This document shows, piece after piece, positions 1 through 11,582 of a stretch of DNA of 64,000 nucleotides. Numbering within the stretch: the first letter of the stretch is position 1; each line of letters begins with the position of its first letter. Below the pieces are notes generated by a model. The model had not been told where the DNA came from and searched no databases. It saw only the letters and a program-made list of their open reading frames with translations. Origin of the DNA: Impatiens glandulifera. Taxonomy: Eukaryota; Streptophyta; Magnoliopsida; Ericales; Balsaminaceae. A program made the translations under genes and the position numbers. The DNA lies in NCBI RefSeq assembly GCF_907164915.1, contig NC_061863.1, forward strand, positions 7,742,340-7,806,339, read 5' to 3'.

Positions 1-1850
1 ATTTATTTAGGACATAATTTATTACTATTTTAAATAAATATCTACTTTATTTTTTTTATATCTCATTTTAAACTGTTGAATATTAAGAAGTTATTTGATG
101 TGGGTGTTTTGTTTAATAAAAAACATATTTATGTAAAAAAATTGAATATGTGCATTGTTAGAGAAAATTATAAAAATAAAATAAGAATAATTTAAATATT
201 GAGTAATTAATAACTTAATTTGTATAATTTTTTTTACTCTATAAACTATAACATGAATTTAATGATGATATTGTTGATTTAATGATAATTTATTTGTAAT
301 AATCCTAAATTGTTGAATTTTTTTATTTAATTATTTAAATAATTCAATTGATGATGAAACTTAGATAAATTTATATTATTCATCATTCAAACAATCTTGG
401 AATTAAGTATAATATAAATATATAATGAAAACATACTTTTTTTATTGAATAAAAGTAATCTATGACAATAAATTATTTAAAATTAATCTAAAATAATTCA
501 TATAAAATAATATTCATTACTTCTTGTAACATTTTAATTTATAATTATTAAAAATATTTTGATGATTTATTATACATAATTCAAATAATTTTATTTTTTT
601 TTATAAAAAAACAAGCCATACACGTTGTATATATAAAAAAAGGTGGATTGATCCTCTTTCACCTAACAAGCCTTGTTTGCATTTGCGTATATTTACACGT
701 AAAAGGTACTTTTAATCCCATCGTCCACGTGTCATCATCGTAACAGTCCATTTATATTGTTGATTTGATGGCTCTAGAACTTCCCGCCTATTAGATAGTG
801 CCATGTGTACACTATTCATTGGCTGCCAACTCAATCGAGTCATTACATAGTTGAATTAAATTTAAAGAAATAGTACTTTAATTAGCAAAAATAAAAAATT
901 GTAAAGAACTAAAGTTTATTTTAATTTGTCCATTTAATTGGGTTCTTATTATTTATTTATTTTTAAATATAGGTGTAGGCAAATCAAAATAGTATTATTT
1001 GTCACATTTTGGCTCACTTTAACATTAATAATTTTGTAATAAATTTATAATATCATATATTTTTTTATCTTTCATACTTTATAAAATTTAAAGTTAAATT
1101 TAGTCCAAAAATTAATTTTTAATGTAAATTAATAAAGAAGTTGAGTATATAATTTTCCAATTATTATTTGGAGTTTGAACTTTTATGTCGGTTTTGTTAA
1201 GTTAGAATTTAACTTTTGTATTATTTGAGACTTGAATTGTGGTGTAAAAATTTGTATAGTCTATTTGTGCACGTAATATACAACCAAATTGCTGAAATTT
1301 GATTTTAGTTTATTGATTAGTTCAATTCGGTGGTTAGAAAATTGATTCAATCTTTTTATTAGTTTGCAAAAATTATTATTAAATAATAGAATTATTTTTA
1401 AATTAATTTGAAAATAAAATTAAATTTAATAAGATATTAGTATTATAGTCACAATTTAGTATTTTAGATTAAAATTATATAAAAAAAGAATAATGATAAG
1501 AGAACGAAGACATTGTACACCACTTTAGAAATATAAAACATACCATTTTTTTTCAATTTTAAATGATAGATATTACCATCAATAAACAATTAATAATTTC
1601 TCATTTTTCAATTTTATATTATTAAAAATAAATTTATTAATATATCTTTTTTTAATTATTATTTATAATTTTAAAAGAATATACATATTTATTAATTTAA
1701 TATATATATTTCGAAAGAGGATCGGTTAATCATCAATAAAAGTGTGTTGTCATCTGTACCCATAAATATGATATCTTTATTCATTTTCCCAAAGTGTGAC
1801 GGTGAAAATGAAAAGAATAAATATGTATAAATTTCTATGAAGATTTTCTA
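1..1850. other. AT-rich intergenic DNA, no gene seen
   Basis: No convincing coding exon, RNA gene or intact transposon was found. Base composition is strongly AT. One distinctly less AT-rich island lies at about 640-840. It contains a G-box-like CCACGTGTCATC near 725 and a CTAGAACTTC heat-shock-like half site near 773. It could be a promoter or regulatory patch for a gene outside the window, but nothing here proves it. Confidence 0.5.
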
Positions 1851-1949
1851 ATTTATCGTTTTGTCATTTAGTTTGTTAGGATAATATTAAATGTTTTAAA
1901 AATCAAGAAAATTTGTATATTCGATATCTTATTTTCTTTAATAAAGCAT

Positions 1950-2960
1950 TTTTATCAAAATGGTGTTATAAATTTGTCACGAAACTCAATAGTCTTTGGG
2001 CATCGATGATTAAATGTAAGTATGATTATAATTGTTCTAGTTGGTTCACAAAATGTGTAATTATCTAGTGGAGTGTAACATTTGGAGGAGAATTTATTTT
2101 ATGTAGAAAAGTTTTCGTGAACAATCTAGATTCATTGTAAGGGATGGTTCTTCGATCAATTTTTTGGGACGACATTTGGTGTAGTGTCAAAAGTCTAGTT
2201 ACAACGTATCCATTGCTATACCACAGTTAAAGACATGTCTGATCCTCGATGCAGTGACTTCCCTATCCAAATTAGATATAGAATGAGATTAAACATTATG
2301 AAGAATTTGTCCAGTAATATAGTTTGCTTTTGATAGGACGCAAATGTCTCTGTCTGAACAAAACGTTATGCGTTGTCAAGACATGTATAGTTTCAATGTG
2401 AGGCATTGTTGCAAGTTGTTCGCTAAGATAAGTTCATATAATTTATGTTTGGAGAAACATTAGGAATCAAATATTTCATCTAATATCTCGTTCTTTAGAT
2501 GTAGCGTTATTCACGGTGGAATTCTTACGGATGATATGTGCATAAAAAAAATTGTATTATGGTTAGTCGTTATCGTATGTGTCACGGGGAGGTTAAATCA
2601 ACAACTCACTTATTTTTGTATTGTCGAGGGGTGGCTAGTATCTGGAGTCTTTTGTGGAGTATCACTAGGATTCATTGAGTGATACATGAGTCTTTAGGTG
2701 ATACCCGAGTCTTTGGATAGATATTGACAAATTTGGATTGATGCGACTAATACGACGGACCTACATAATTGAGTTATCATCTCAATTATTTAGTTTGAGA
2801 GAAATCGTTGAACTTTGATTGATTATAGTCGTCCGATGCATATTATTCATAATGCTATTATCATGATGTTTTCTGAGATTCCTTCCGGAAAGTCGGTAGA
2901 GTCCGTCGGGGAGTTAATTAATTGTTATTATCGAGAAGCGAGTTCGATAACATATTAAGT
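1950..2960 (+). mobile_element. Decayed LINE (L1-type) 3' region
   Basis: Broken reading frames give phrases typical of the end of a plant L1-type LINE ORF2, after the reverse transcriptase and around the zf-RVT region. They include KCKYDYNCSSWFTK near 2012, RDGSSINFWDDIW near 2140 and IWFERNRRTF near 2790. Stops and frameshifts are frequent, so this is a dead 5'-truncated copy. The last ~300 bp match a second copy at 49190-49570, and a third related fragment lies at 62780-63330. Confidence 0.6.
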
Positions 2961-3880
2961 AACGTTTTTAATATTTTATTTTTTATTTGTATTCTTTTTC
3001 TCCCTATGTCAATTTTTTGTCGTTCTACTCAAACGATTTTTTTATCATTTTTAATATACGTGGGCTTTTTTAAAAAATAAAATAAAAAATATATATGTAT
3101 AAAAAGTGAAGAAAATATAATTTTATTAATTATCAATAATTCATCCTCTAATATCTTTTAAAACAAATTAAAAAAAATACTTTTTAATAGTAAATATGAT
3201 TCAAATTAAAATAAATAATGATTAATTGTATTATACTTAATTAAAAACATGAACTCATTAATCTATTCTCTTAGAGTTTTATCAATAGATTACACAATTT
3301 AATTAAAAAATATGAATAAATATACTTTACCAAAAATACATTCATTCAAAAGTCTAACATCTAAACATTTATTTTTATAAAATCAAACACCATATTATAT
3401 TCACAAATTATTCTTAATCATTACTTAATAATAATAATTATTTGTATGTATCTTACATATTCAACACATTAATCTCCCAAATTTCATATCAAAGTTTTAC
3501 CTTCAATTATCATTACTATAAAAGATATTAAGTATGTCTTTAACAACTCTTAACAAACAAATTTCATAAAATTCTAGGCCTAGGTTATTTGAATAGCTTA
3601 AATCTAAAAAATAATTCTTCACTCTCTTATATTCCATTACATCATCACTCAATTTAGTAACTAAAATATTAAAATATTTCTTATTTTAAAATATTATTTT
3701 TTATTTTATTATGTTAATATTTTAAGCTTTTTATCCAAAAATATCTCAACCTCCTAAAATCATCTCAATCATTATTTTTCAATAATCCAAAGTTTTTAAA
3801 AAACCCTTATCTCAACCAGGCCCTAGAGTCTAGTGCACACAATTTTATAAAATTACTCATGAGATATACACAAAATACTA
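2961..3880. other. AT-rich spacer
   Basis: This is an extremely AT-rich stretch following the LINE remnant. I see no coding potential, no RNA gene and no bounded repeat in it. Confidence 0.5.
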
Positions 3881-3889
3881 GAATCATTC

Positions 3890-4600
3890 TTAGAGCCTCA
3901 TCATATATATTTGCCAACCATGATAAAGTAATTTGATTAACCAACCAAAATTAGTTATATATCATTATGTATTTAACATAAGTACCAAGATTTTTTGTAA
4001 TGGACAAAGGATAATAAAAAGTTATAATATATATGGATCCACAATTACTTTTACTTAAAAAAATACACTATGTTTAAAATACTTAAATGACATTATTTGA
4101 AGTTTATATATATAATAAAAGTTAAATGAACCCCAATCCTTGGTACAAGTGATTGTTGTAGAATCATGGTTAGAGATATCATACTTGTTGACCATCCATG
4201 AAGTAGTTTGATTAACCTGACCAAAGTTATTTTTATTTATTTGATGGTTAGATGATAATAAAAGGTTATATAAAAAAAAAAGAGAAGAATTAATTTTCAA
4301 TCTTCCAATTGTGCACCAGCCGGGAATTGAACCCGGGTCTGTACCGTGGCAGGGTACTATTCTACCACTAGACCACTGGTGCAAGTGATATTTTTAAAAT
4401 AACATCTATATTAGAGGCATTATACGAGTGACTATCCATGAAATAGTTTCCATAATTATTTTAATTTATTTGACGGTTAAATGATATTAAAAAGTAATAA
4501 ACTCATAGTAACTTGTACTAAACAAATACATAGTTATAATAAAATACTTAAAAAACATTATAATATTGTTTGAAAAAAGAAAAATTAAAAAGAGAATAAC
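3890..4600. repeat. Diverged tandem repeat surrounding the tRNA gene
   Basis: A degenerate unit recurs at about 3905-4025, 4050-4270 and 4425-4600. It contains 'accatccatgaagtagttt', then 'ttatttgatggttaga', then a run ending in 'aaaatacttaaa.gacatta'. The tRNA-Gly gene sits between two copies. The copies differ by many substitutions and indels, so the duplication is old. What the unit derives from is unknown. Confidence 0.45.
4312..4382 (-). tRNA. tRNA-Gly (anticodon GCC)
   Basis: A 71-nt cloverleaf reads on the minus strand. The acceptor stem pairs GCACCAG with CTGGTGC, followed by discriminator A. The D-arm holds TGGTCTAGTGGTA (box A), the anticodon loop is CTGCCAC with anticodon GCC, and the T-arm holds GGGTTCAATTCCCGG (box B). 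No CCA is encoded, as normal for a nuclear gene, and there is no intron. It decodes GGC/GGU glycine codons in the cytosol. All stems pair and both internal promoter boxes are intact, so it looks functional. Confidence 0.96.
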
Positions 4601-5150
4601 TCAATAACCTTGATTTTATTCATTCTACTTCAACACTACTAATGTTAAAATAATTAGCAAAACCTTATTATCCTCGGTTATATAAATTACAAAAATAAAA
4701 ACTAAATTACATTTTTAAATTCAGATGATTGTTACAACCTTGGTGTAATTGGTTTTAATCTAGTCTGAGAATAGAATTTGTATAAAAAAGAATTTTACCA
4801 TTTTTCAACAATGCCCAAACATTCCTACTTCATTAGTTGTAATTACATGTCTAGTTTGAAAACCCAAATTGATAATAATTGAATTTGCTACTATTTTAAT
4901 TTGAATGATGTAACCATATTACAAATTTACATAGCCAACTCCACACTTTTAATAAATCACCCATTATTCACAGTTTCGATTATTTCAGAAATCTTATCGT
5001 TGTCATCATCATCACCACAAGGATATTTAAAACAGATTCGCATAAACATTAGTTAGACACTTTCAAGCTAGCAGCAGTTATCATAGTGGCGATGTTCTGT
5101 GATCAGATTCTCTTTATGTTTTGATATGATATGTCTCGTTTTGGCGATGA
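4601..5150. other. 3' flank and UTR of the syntaxin gene
   Basis: This AT-rich stretch lies downstream of the stop codon of the minus-strand SYP22-like gene. The part next to 5150 is less AT-rich and is probably its 3' UTR. No other gene was seen. Confidence 0.4.
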
Positions 5151-7113
5151 TCATGCTGCAAGTACTACCACCACGATCAGAAGCACGATCGCAAATATAA
5201 CCAACAACAAGCATGTCTGTATATCACCAAATAAGGTACAAAAAAAATATTAAGCTGAAAACATTAATCTGAGTTCAGTAAGGTAAAAAAAGTTATAAAA
5301 AATATTTACCAGGGATGAGTTTGCTCTTTGAGTCTTGGCTGCTTTAGCGAGATGAGATTTACCCTCGATTGTTGCAACATGAGCGCTCTCAACGTGGGAG
5401 CCAATGTCATCTACAAGACAAGTCCAAATGTTTATGGGACATATATATATAGAAAGGGCATTATGATTTATTTGATGTTGAGTTATTTGAGATTATTTCT
5501 ATATCCAATTTATTTTCTAAGGGAAATTTTGGTCATTTTAACTAAATAATTCACTTTTAGAACTAAAACGATGTTTTTCAAATAACCCAAGATCAAAGAA
5601 GACCCAGGTGAATAACAAACTTACCAATCATAGCTCCTTGTTCATGAACTAAAACCGCAAGATCTTTGAAAATTTCATGAACTTCCCCAATTTGTTGCTG
5701 GATTTCTTGTATCCCTTGTTCTCTTTCTTCAATTATAGCTTCATTGAATGTGATTTCATTCTCCAAGAACACGACCTCCTGCCTAAAATACATTTAAGTC
5801 ATATCAGAATATCAAGAGAATTCATGAATATCATGATGATGCAATGGACCCATTTGGAAACATGATTTCTGTTAGATTTCTCATATGATCACGTTTGAAA
5901 TCAGTACTCAGCGAGACATCAATTCAGAAATTACTGACAGTTTTTATCTTGATCCAGATCCCAAAATAGAAAATTCTTCCAAGTGAGGCCCATGAACAGC
6001 TAAAAGTTATAAATATGCTTCTAGAGCAGGATCTTAAATTCATGCATGTCAAGTGTAAATTGGACAAGAGAAGATAAGCAAGGAGAAACGAAACAGAGAT
6101 GAGAGCATCAAAGTTAAATAAGAGGAATCGGAAGAAGGTCTAGTTAGGTGAAATACGAAATGGGTCATGACAATTTTGGTAGATATGGTGATTTCCTTGA
6201 ATATTAGTTTATTTAGATTATATCCCATAAGCATTGTTGATATGTTTATCTGAAATCGATGTTATATGATAGTTACCTATTGTTGAGACTTACCCTTTTC
6301 CCGTTAATCAATCACAATTCGCGATAACTTCTTCCTAGTAGCAAGTAATCTCTAAGCTCATAAACCGAAAGAGACAAAATTGAGTAATCTTGAGCATACC
6401 TTCTAGATTCCACAAGGAGAACACGCTGCTCTGGAGTTTGATCATAACCTATATTAATCTCATTCGCTGTATAGCTGCTTACATCATACAACAATTACAA
6501 AACCTGTTAGATAACCATAAGAAAATGAAGGAAAAACCCGAAAGAACAGCTTCACTACCTTGAAGGAACAAAAGGAGTATATGCAGTCTCCCTTTCAGCT
6601 GCAAGCCTTTGAGCTTTCTGAAACTCTTGCAAAACTAATTGAAAATCTTTAGCCAGTTTAGCATCAGTGATTTTTTTAGTAGCCTGCCAATCAAAGGATC
6701 AATCATATAATACATGTAATCAATCAATTCAAATGAAATGAAAGAATATGACTCACGCTAACTTCAACACGATGATCAGTATCGCTAGCTTGTTTAAGTT
6801 TAGCTGAAGTATCCTTAACTAACTGTGTAATGTGTAGTCTTGTCTTCCGTCTGAAATGATAATTACAGTAATCAATTCTAATTCCTAGAACAATTCATCA
6901 AACAATAATGAACATATATACATACAGTTTCTCTCGTAGATCGGGAGTATCCTTGGGAGTTCCTAGGGTATTGACAAGTCTATGGAAAGTAGAAACGGCG
7001 GTGTTAATCTGGAAAATACCAGAAGCAACAGCTTGCGTAGGATCTTGATTGCTGTTTAGAAGACCTCGCTTTGAATTTATGGGTCGTCCTGCTTCAAGAT
7101 CTTGAAAACTCAT
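5151..7113 (-). CDS. SYP22: Vacuolar/prevacuolar Qa-SNARE syntaxin (SYP22/VAM3-like), 7 exons
   Basis: This is a tail-anchored syntaxin that drives membrane fusion at the prevacuolar compartment and vacuole. I place coding exons at 7113-6926, 6850-6757, 6683-6559, 6474-6400, 5782-5625, 5410-5310 and 5216-5151. All have GT-AG borders and agreeing phases, giving 268 residues, the length of Arabidopsis SYP22. The N-terminus begins [10 protein letters not shown] and continues into [20 protein letters not shown], a family hallmark. The SNARE motif lies at about 170-230 with the zero-layer glutamine at Q209 (HEQG). A C-terminal hydrophobic anchor of ~20 residues ends in VLAA. The anchor argues against a SYP23-type soluble form. 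The start is the first ATG in frame; the GA-rich leader (7114-7330) is open in frame but has no upstream ATG. The gene looks intact. Confidence 0.93.
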
Positions 7114-7330
7114 TTCTACCTCGCTTGGTAACCCTAACCCTAGTTTTGATGAAATCAAGAGAGAAAGAAACCCTAGTAGATACGGGTTTATGAAGAAGAC
7201 GAGAGAATTGGATGGTGAAAGGAGAAATAGAATCGCAATTGGACGGAAAAAGGAAGGAACCTCGAGCCGTACGTTAATGGAGGAAGAGAGAGAGATATAG
7301 AGAGAGAAAGAGACTTTGAATTTACGCAAT
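7114..7330 (-). promoter_or_regulatory. GA-rich 5' leader of the SYP22-like gene
   Basis: Immediately upstream of the start codon the transcribed strand is CT/GA-rich, with a GAGAGAGAGATATAGAGAGAG tract (plus strand) around 7284-7308. It fits a plant 5' UTR or initiator-proximal region. Upstream sequence (7331-7500) is AT-rich with (TA)n at 7379-7396 and (TTTA)n at 7461-7484. No single TATA box stands out. Confidence 0.4.
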
Positions 7331-8250
7331 AATTATTGTTATCTTTAATTTAATTTATTAATTAATAATGTAATGCAATATATATATATATATATGACGA
7401 TTGTCTTTTAGATGTGTTACGTGGATATTTGGACGGCGATTACATTACATTATATTATTGTTTATTTATTTATTTATTTATTTTGGCGGATTGTGAGTTA
7501 ATATATTGGCCTTTTTATCATCAAATTGATATTAATAACATGAGGGATGATTGGAGATAAATTGGTATAGTGTACAAGAAGGGAATAGTTCAACTTTTAA
7601 AATTTCGAATTTACTATTAAAATTGTAAAATTTTATAATTTGATAGAAATAAAATGTTAATTAGTTAATTTTAAATAAATTTTTAAATACATAAATTTAA
7701 AATCAAATTTATGATAATAAAATTTTACGAGTTTATAAATAATTTCGATTTTATAATATTATAAATTTATATTTATAAATTAAATTAATTTTTTAAATAT
7801 AATATTTTTATAGTATTATTTGCTTATTATTATATTTTAATTAATTTTTATATTTAAATATATAAATTTTTAAAATTGGTTAGTTATAAAATATTTAATT
7901 ATATAAAAATAATAATAATAATATATAAGTATATAATTAATATTTTTTTAATTAAACTCTTACTATTTCAAATAAATTTAAGATTTTACTAACTAATCAA
8001 AGATTTTATGTAAACTCTCTATTTTGAATGCCTTATAATAATCGCCATTAATTACAAAAACAAAAAAAAATGTAAAAAGGGTTTAGCTAATTAGATTAAC
8101 CATATCATTACTTTTCAATTTCTCTTCTTTCAAATTTTCTCCTCCAATCATTTTACTTAATAATATAATAATAAAAAATGTCAAATGAACTCCTATTATG
8201 TCTCAATTTACTCAATAAACTTTTTCTTTGATGTCTTTATTTGTTGTATT
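7331..8250. other. AT-rich spacer
   Basis: This is the upstream region of the syntaxin gene. It holds short TA and TTTA simple repeats and otherwise very AT-rich DNA. No coding sequence was found. Confidence 0.45.
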
Positions 8251-8259
8251 ATGTATGGG

Positions 8260-8715
8260 AGCTGTGTAAACCAGTCAATTTATTTGTAAATAGTTCGCGA
8301 GTAATTCAAAAACTTTATATTTATAGTTTGAGTAGTTTGCTTTATAAATATATATATATATAAACATCTTTTTCTTATATATTCCCTTCTAAGACTCTTC
8401 CTCTCCATTAATATCTTCCCTTAAACTTATCATTTTCTCCTTTATATTTTCTTCCTTACAATCAAAGGAGAAAATCGATATTCTAAGTGCTCGATCTCTC
8501 ACATTCTAGACAAATAAACATATCAATTTCTAAGTAAAATATATAATTTGAATTAATAAAATTGAACTTTTGAGTTTTTTTAGTTCGAACTCGAGTAGTT
8601 CGAATTGTCAACGAGCCAAACATAAATATTGTACTCGATCGAGTTTGAGTATATATAATACAAACCGAGTTGAGTTCAAACAGTATGCTACTCGACTCGA
8701 CTCTTTTACACCCTA
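8260..8715. mobile_element. hAT-like MITE, 456 bp
   Basis: The element is bounded by a 9-bp direct repeat ATGTATGGG at 8251-8259 and 8716-8724 (8 or 9 bp, depending on where the end is placed). The right end reads inward as TAGGGTGTAAAAGAG, and the left end as AGCTGTGTAAACC, a slightly damaged inverted copy. The interior is AT-rich with ACTCGA/TCGAGT motifs and no ORF. Size, termini and target duplication fit a non-autonomous hAT element. Confidence 0.75.
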
Positions 8716-8865
8716 ATGTATGGGATCATATTTTTTACATCTTTTGATTTATTTGTATTTTGTTTTGTTTGGGAGAAAAGTTTATTGAAAAGAAAGATTT
8801 AAAATAATTAAAAGAGATACTAAATTGGCTCAATTGTTTAAGAAATTTAAGTTGAGATCCATATA

Positions 8866-9050
8866 TGTTGAAATATTATCTCTTCATCTTCCTTGAATTG
8901 GTATAATTTTGCTTGCATTCAACATATGGAGTGTTGTTAGTCTTTACCTTTATCAACTCAATGTCTTTTAAAATATCTGTATTTCTCATGTAAACTCCAA
9001 CTCACTATCTAAATAATATTTTTCTCTCTCAAATTTTACATAATATCAAA
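8866..9050. repeat. 180-bp dispersed unit, copy 1
   Basis: This is the first of three copies of a unit that begins 'ttatctcttcatctt' and continues through 'ttttgcttgca', 'gagtgttgt', 'tcaatgtctttt' and 'tttctcatgtaaa' to 'aatatttttctctctcaaatttt'. The other copies are at about 9791-9970 and 10312-10480. Its origin is unknown; it may be part of an old LTR or MITE. Confidence 0.6.
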
Positions 9051-9342
9051 TCATATTTTTTCATCTTGAAAAGAAAAACATGTTCACAATTTCCCGTCGC
9101 CTTCTCCAATGGTGAAAATAGCCATTGGAGGAGAACTCAAATGATTCAATAATCACATATTTTTCGAAATCATTTATCATAAATCCCAGTGCATTTTTTA
9201 TCTCTTTCTTGACAATTTCGTCGTTTCGAAATTGCACTTTCTTTATAAGTCGAATCTGTATTGATCATCGTCTTCGAGTCTCAACAGACTTTTTTCCGAT
9301 ATAATCTGTCCAAAATTATCACTTCTTACTTCCGTCTAGCGA

Positions 9343-9640
9343 CACTCCGGCAATTCAAAGTCACTCTCTGAAGAAATCCATTTTTTTATCACTTTTCACT
9401 TCCGTCCAACGACACTCCGACGATTCAAACGTCACTCGTTGTCATTAACATACAGCGACACTCCGTCGATTCAAACATCACTCGATATCATTAATATACA
9501 ACGACACTTGGTGATTCAAACTGTCACTCTCTGTCATCAACATCCAACGACACTCCGGTGATTCAAACATCACTCGTTGTCATCAACATCCCGTGACACT
9601 TTGACGATTTAAACTGACACTTATTGTCATCAACATCTCA
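9343..9640. repeat. 46-47-bp minisatellite, block 1
   Basis: There are about five to six tandem copies of a 46-47-bp unit: CGACACTCCGACGATTCAAA followed by CGTCACTCGTTGTCATCAAC and ATCCAA. Copies start near 9343 (partial), 9409, 9455, 9501, 9547 and 9593. They differ by scattered substitutions. A non-repeated stretch (9641-9790) then leads into copy 2 of the 180-bp unit. Confidence 0.8.
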
Positions 9641-9790
9641 TACATTCAACAACATCCTTTTCACTCTCATAACTACCCAAGACACTTCCTCTTAGGTGAC
9701 TAACATTCTCATCAAAGCTCTTCCCAAATTGATTTGAGGAAGTATGTGGCAAATTGGGCACTCTCAACATTCCCAACTTGAGGGAGAGTG

Positions 9791-9970
9791 TTGAATTATC
9801 TCTTCATCTTTCTTGGATTGGTGCAATTTTGCTTGCACTTAATATGTTGAGTGTTGTCAGTTTTTCCTTTATAACACTCAATGTCCTTTAAATATCTAGA
9901 TTTCTCATGTAAATTCTAACTCACTATCTAAATAATATTTTTCTACTTTCAAATTTCTACAATATATATT
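9791..9970. repeat. 180-bp dispersed unit, copy 2
   Basis: This is the second copy of the unit described at 8866-9050. It is preceded by 'ctcttaggtgactaacattctcatcaaagctctt' and a GAGGAAGTATGTGGCAA stretch that also precedes copy 3. The duplication therefore includes more than the unit itself. Confidence 0.6.
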
Positions 9971-10009
9971 TTTAATATTACCTTTTTACCCGGGGCAAAT
10001 GTGTAGAAC

Positions 10010-10160
10010 ATCCAACTATACTCCGATGATTCAAACGTCACTCGCTATCATCAACATCTAGCGATACTCCGACAATTCAAACCGTCACTCGCTGTCATCA
10101 ATATTCAGCGATACTCCGACGATTCAAAGTATCACTCGTTGTCATCAACATCTCATACTC
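10010..10160. repeat. 46-47-bp minisatellite, block 2
   Basis: Three further copies of the CGAYACTCCGACGATTCAAA unit start near 10016, 10063 and 10110. They are followed by the same flank found after block 1. Blocks 1 and 2, each with its flank and a 180-bp unit, therefore form a larger direct duplication of roughly 500-600 bp. Confidence 0.75.
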
Positions 10161-10311
10161 TCGGCAACATTCTCTTCGCTCTCATAATTGCCCAATGCTC
10201 TTCCTCTTAGGTGACTAACATTCTCATCAAAGCTCTTTTCATGTCGATTTGAGGAAGTATGTGGCAAGTTGGACACTCTCAACATTTATTACCCAACTTG
10301 AGAGAAATTGT

Positions 10312-10480
10312 TGAATTATCTATTCATCTTCATTGGATTTGTGCAATTTTGCTATTAAGTGTTGTCCGTCTGTATCTTTATCACACTCAATATCTTTAAA
10401 ATATCTATATTTCTCATGTAAACTTCAACTCACTTCTAAATAATAGTATTTCTCTCAAATTTCTATAATATATATTTTTT
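10312..10480. repeat. 180-bp dispersed unit, copy 3
   Basis: This is the third copy of the unit seen at 8866 and 9791, slightly shortened in the middle. The DNA from here to 10897 is AT-rich spacer without a gene. It is the pre-insertion DNA of the large retrotransposon. Confidence 0.55.
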
Positions 10481-11431
10481 AATATTACCTTTTTATTTGT
10501 GAGGGCACATGTGGAGTTTTGTAATAGGGTATATATATTTTTTTAATGGAGTTTCTTGATTTATTTAATTTCTATTATTTTCGATGGTGATTGCGATTGA
10601 GTCGATTTTTTGATAAATTTAAATCTAATCATATTATGCTGGTTATATTCTATCAAAACCTTACTTTTTGACCGTATATATGATAATTTGATATATCAGA
10701 TATTGAGTTCGGTTTGACAAATAAATATTTTCATATCCGACTATATATATTCCATAATTCATATTTGACATATTTTAAACTAATTTTAAAACAAACAAAA
10801 ATGAGTTTAAAAGAAGTATCTTCTTCGACGAATCATTCTTATTCCTGTTTAATCCTTTCGTTTCGTAAGTTGTTTCTACACCCCAAAATATAGAAGCTGT
10901 TAGATAAATTCATACCGGTTCAAATAAACCTAACTTAAACAAACTTCCTATGCAGGAACAAGGAACCGGACCGGATGAATAAGAAAACCAAGTCAAGGTA
11001 CCGAACCGGTCAAGACACCAAACCAATCAAGAGCATTCGGTACGTGACCGCACAGAGGATGGATCGGCCAAAGCCTAAAAGCCAAAGCTCAAACAGCCGA
11101 TCAATCCACAAGACCGGAGGAAGTCCGGTCACTTCATCATCAAAAAATATTCGGCCAAGTCAAGTGGTCAACCTAGGCCAAGTCAAGAGGCCGACCTGCA
11201 CAAGAAGACACTTTGGGTATCTGCTGAGAATGATACCAAAGGAACAGACTGAATACTTCCATATCCATGTAAGTCTGAGGAAAGACTGTAGGCTGCAGAA
11301 AACAGTACTACCGGATCCTTCTACTTCGGGATAAGCCAGAAAGGAAATCTTCAAAGTACAGACAACTGTCCAAGCAGACAGTGCCTACATTGAGTAAAAG
11401 ACAAACCCAGCAGGTTTGCTTTACAGACCGG

Positions 11432-11500
11432 CAGGTCTGAAACATGACGCCAGGTCTGAGATTGACCGTCAGGTCTGAGGAGAAGACCGGCAGGTCTGAG
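11432..11500 (+). promoter_or_regulatory. Four-copy CAGGTCTGA array upstream of LTR TATA box
   Basis: CAGGTCTGA occurs at 11432, 11451, 11470 and 11491, spaced 19, 19 and 21 bp (about two helical turns). It lies ~75-140 bp upstream of the TATA box. The array is repeated in the 3' LTR at 24076, 24095, 24114 and 24135. Its position and phasing suggest an enhancer bound by a host factor; this is inference. Confidence 0.6.
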
Positions 11501-11572
11501 ACACTGAATCACTGCACCGCTGACCAGCCAATCAGATTCAAGGAAGTGAAATATGACCGTTGGCATATTTCA

Positions 11573-11582
11573 CCTATAAAAG
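11573..11582 (+). promoter_or_regulatory. LTR TATA box
   Basis: CTATAAAAGG sits about 45 bp downstream of a CCAAT motif (GCCAATCAG, near 11527). It would start the genomic retrotransposon RNA about 30 bp further on. The same sequence occurs in the 3' LTR near 24217. Confidence 0.7.

Noticed and set aside
7114..7329. N-terminal extension of the SYP22-like protein
   Set aside because: The frame is open but has no ATG, and SYP22 family proteins start at MSFQDLE.
9343..10160. CRISPR-like array
   Set aside because: The 46-bp units are contiguous tandem repeats with no unique spacers, in plant nuclear DNA.
10975..11334. 119-codon open frame inside both LTRs
   Set aside because: It matches no known protein. 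It lies in U3 upstream of the TATA box, so it would not be on the main transcript. It is identical in both LTRs only because the LTRs are.
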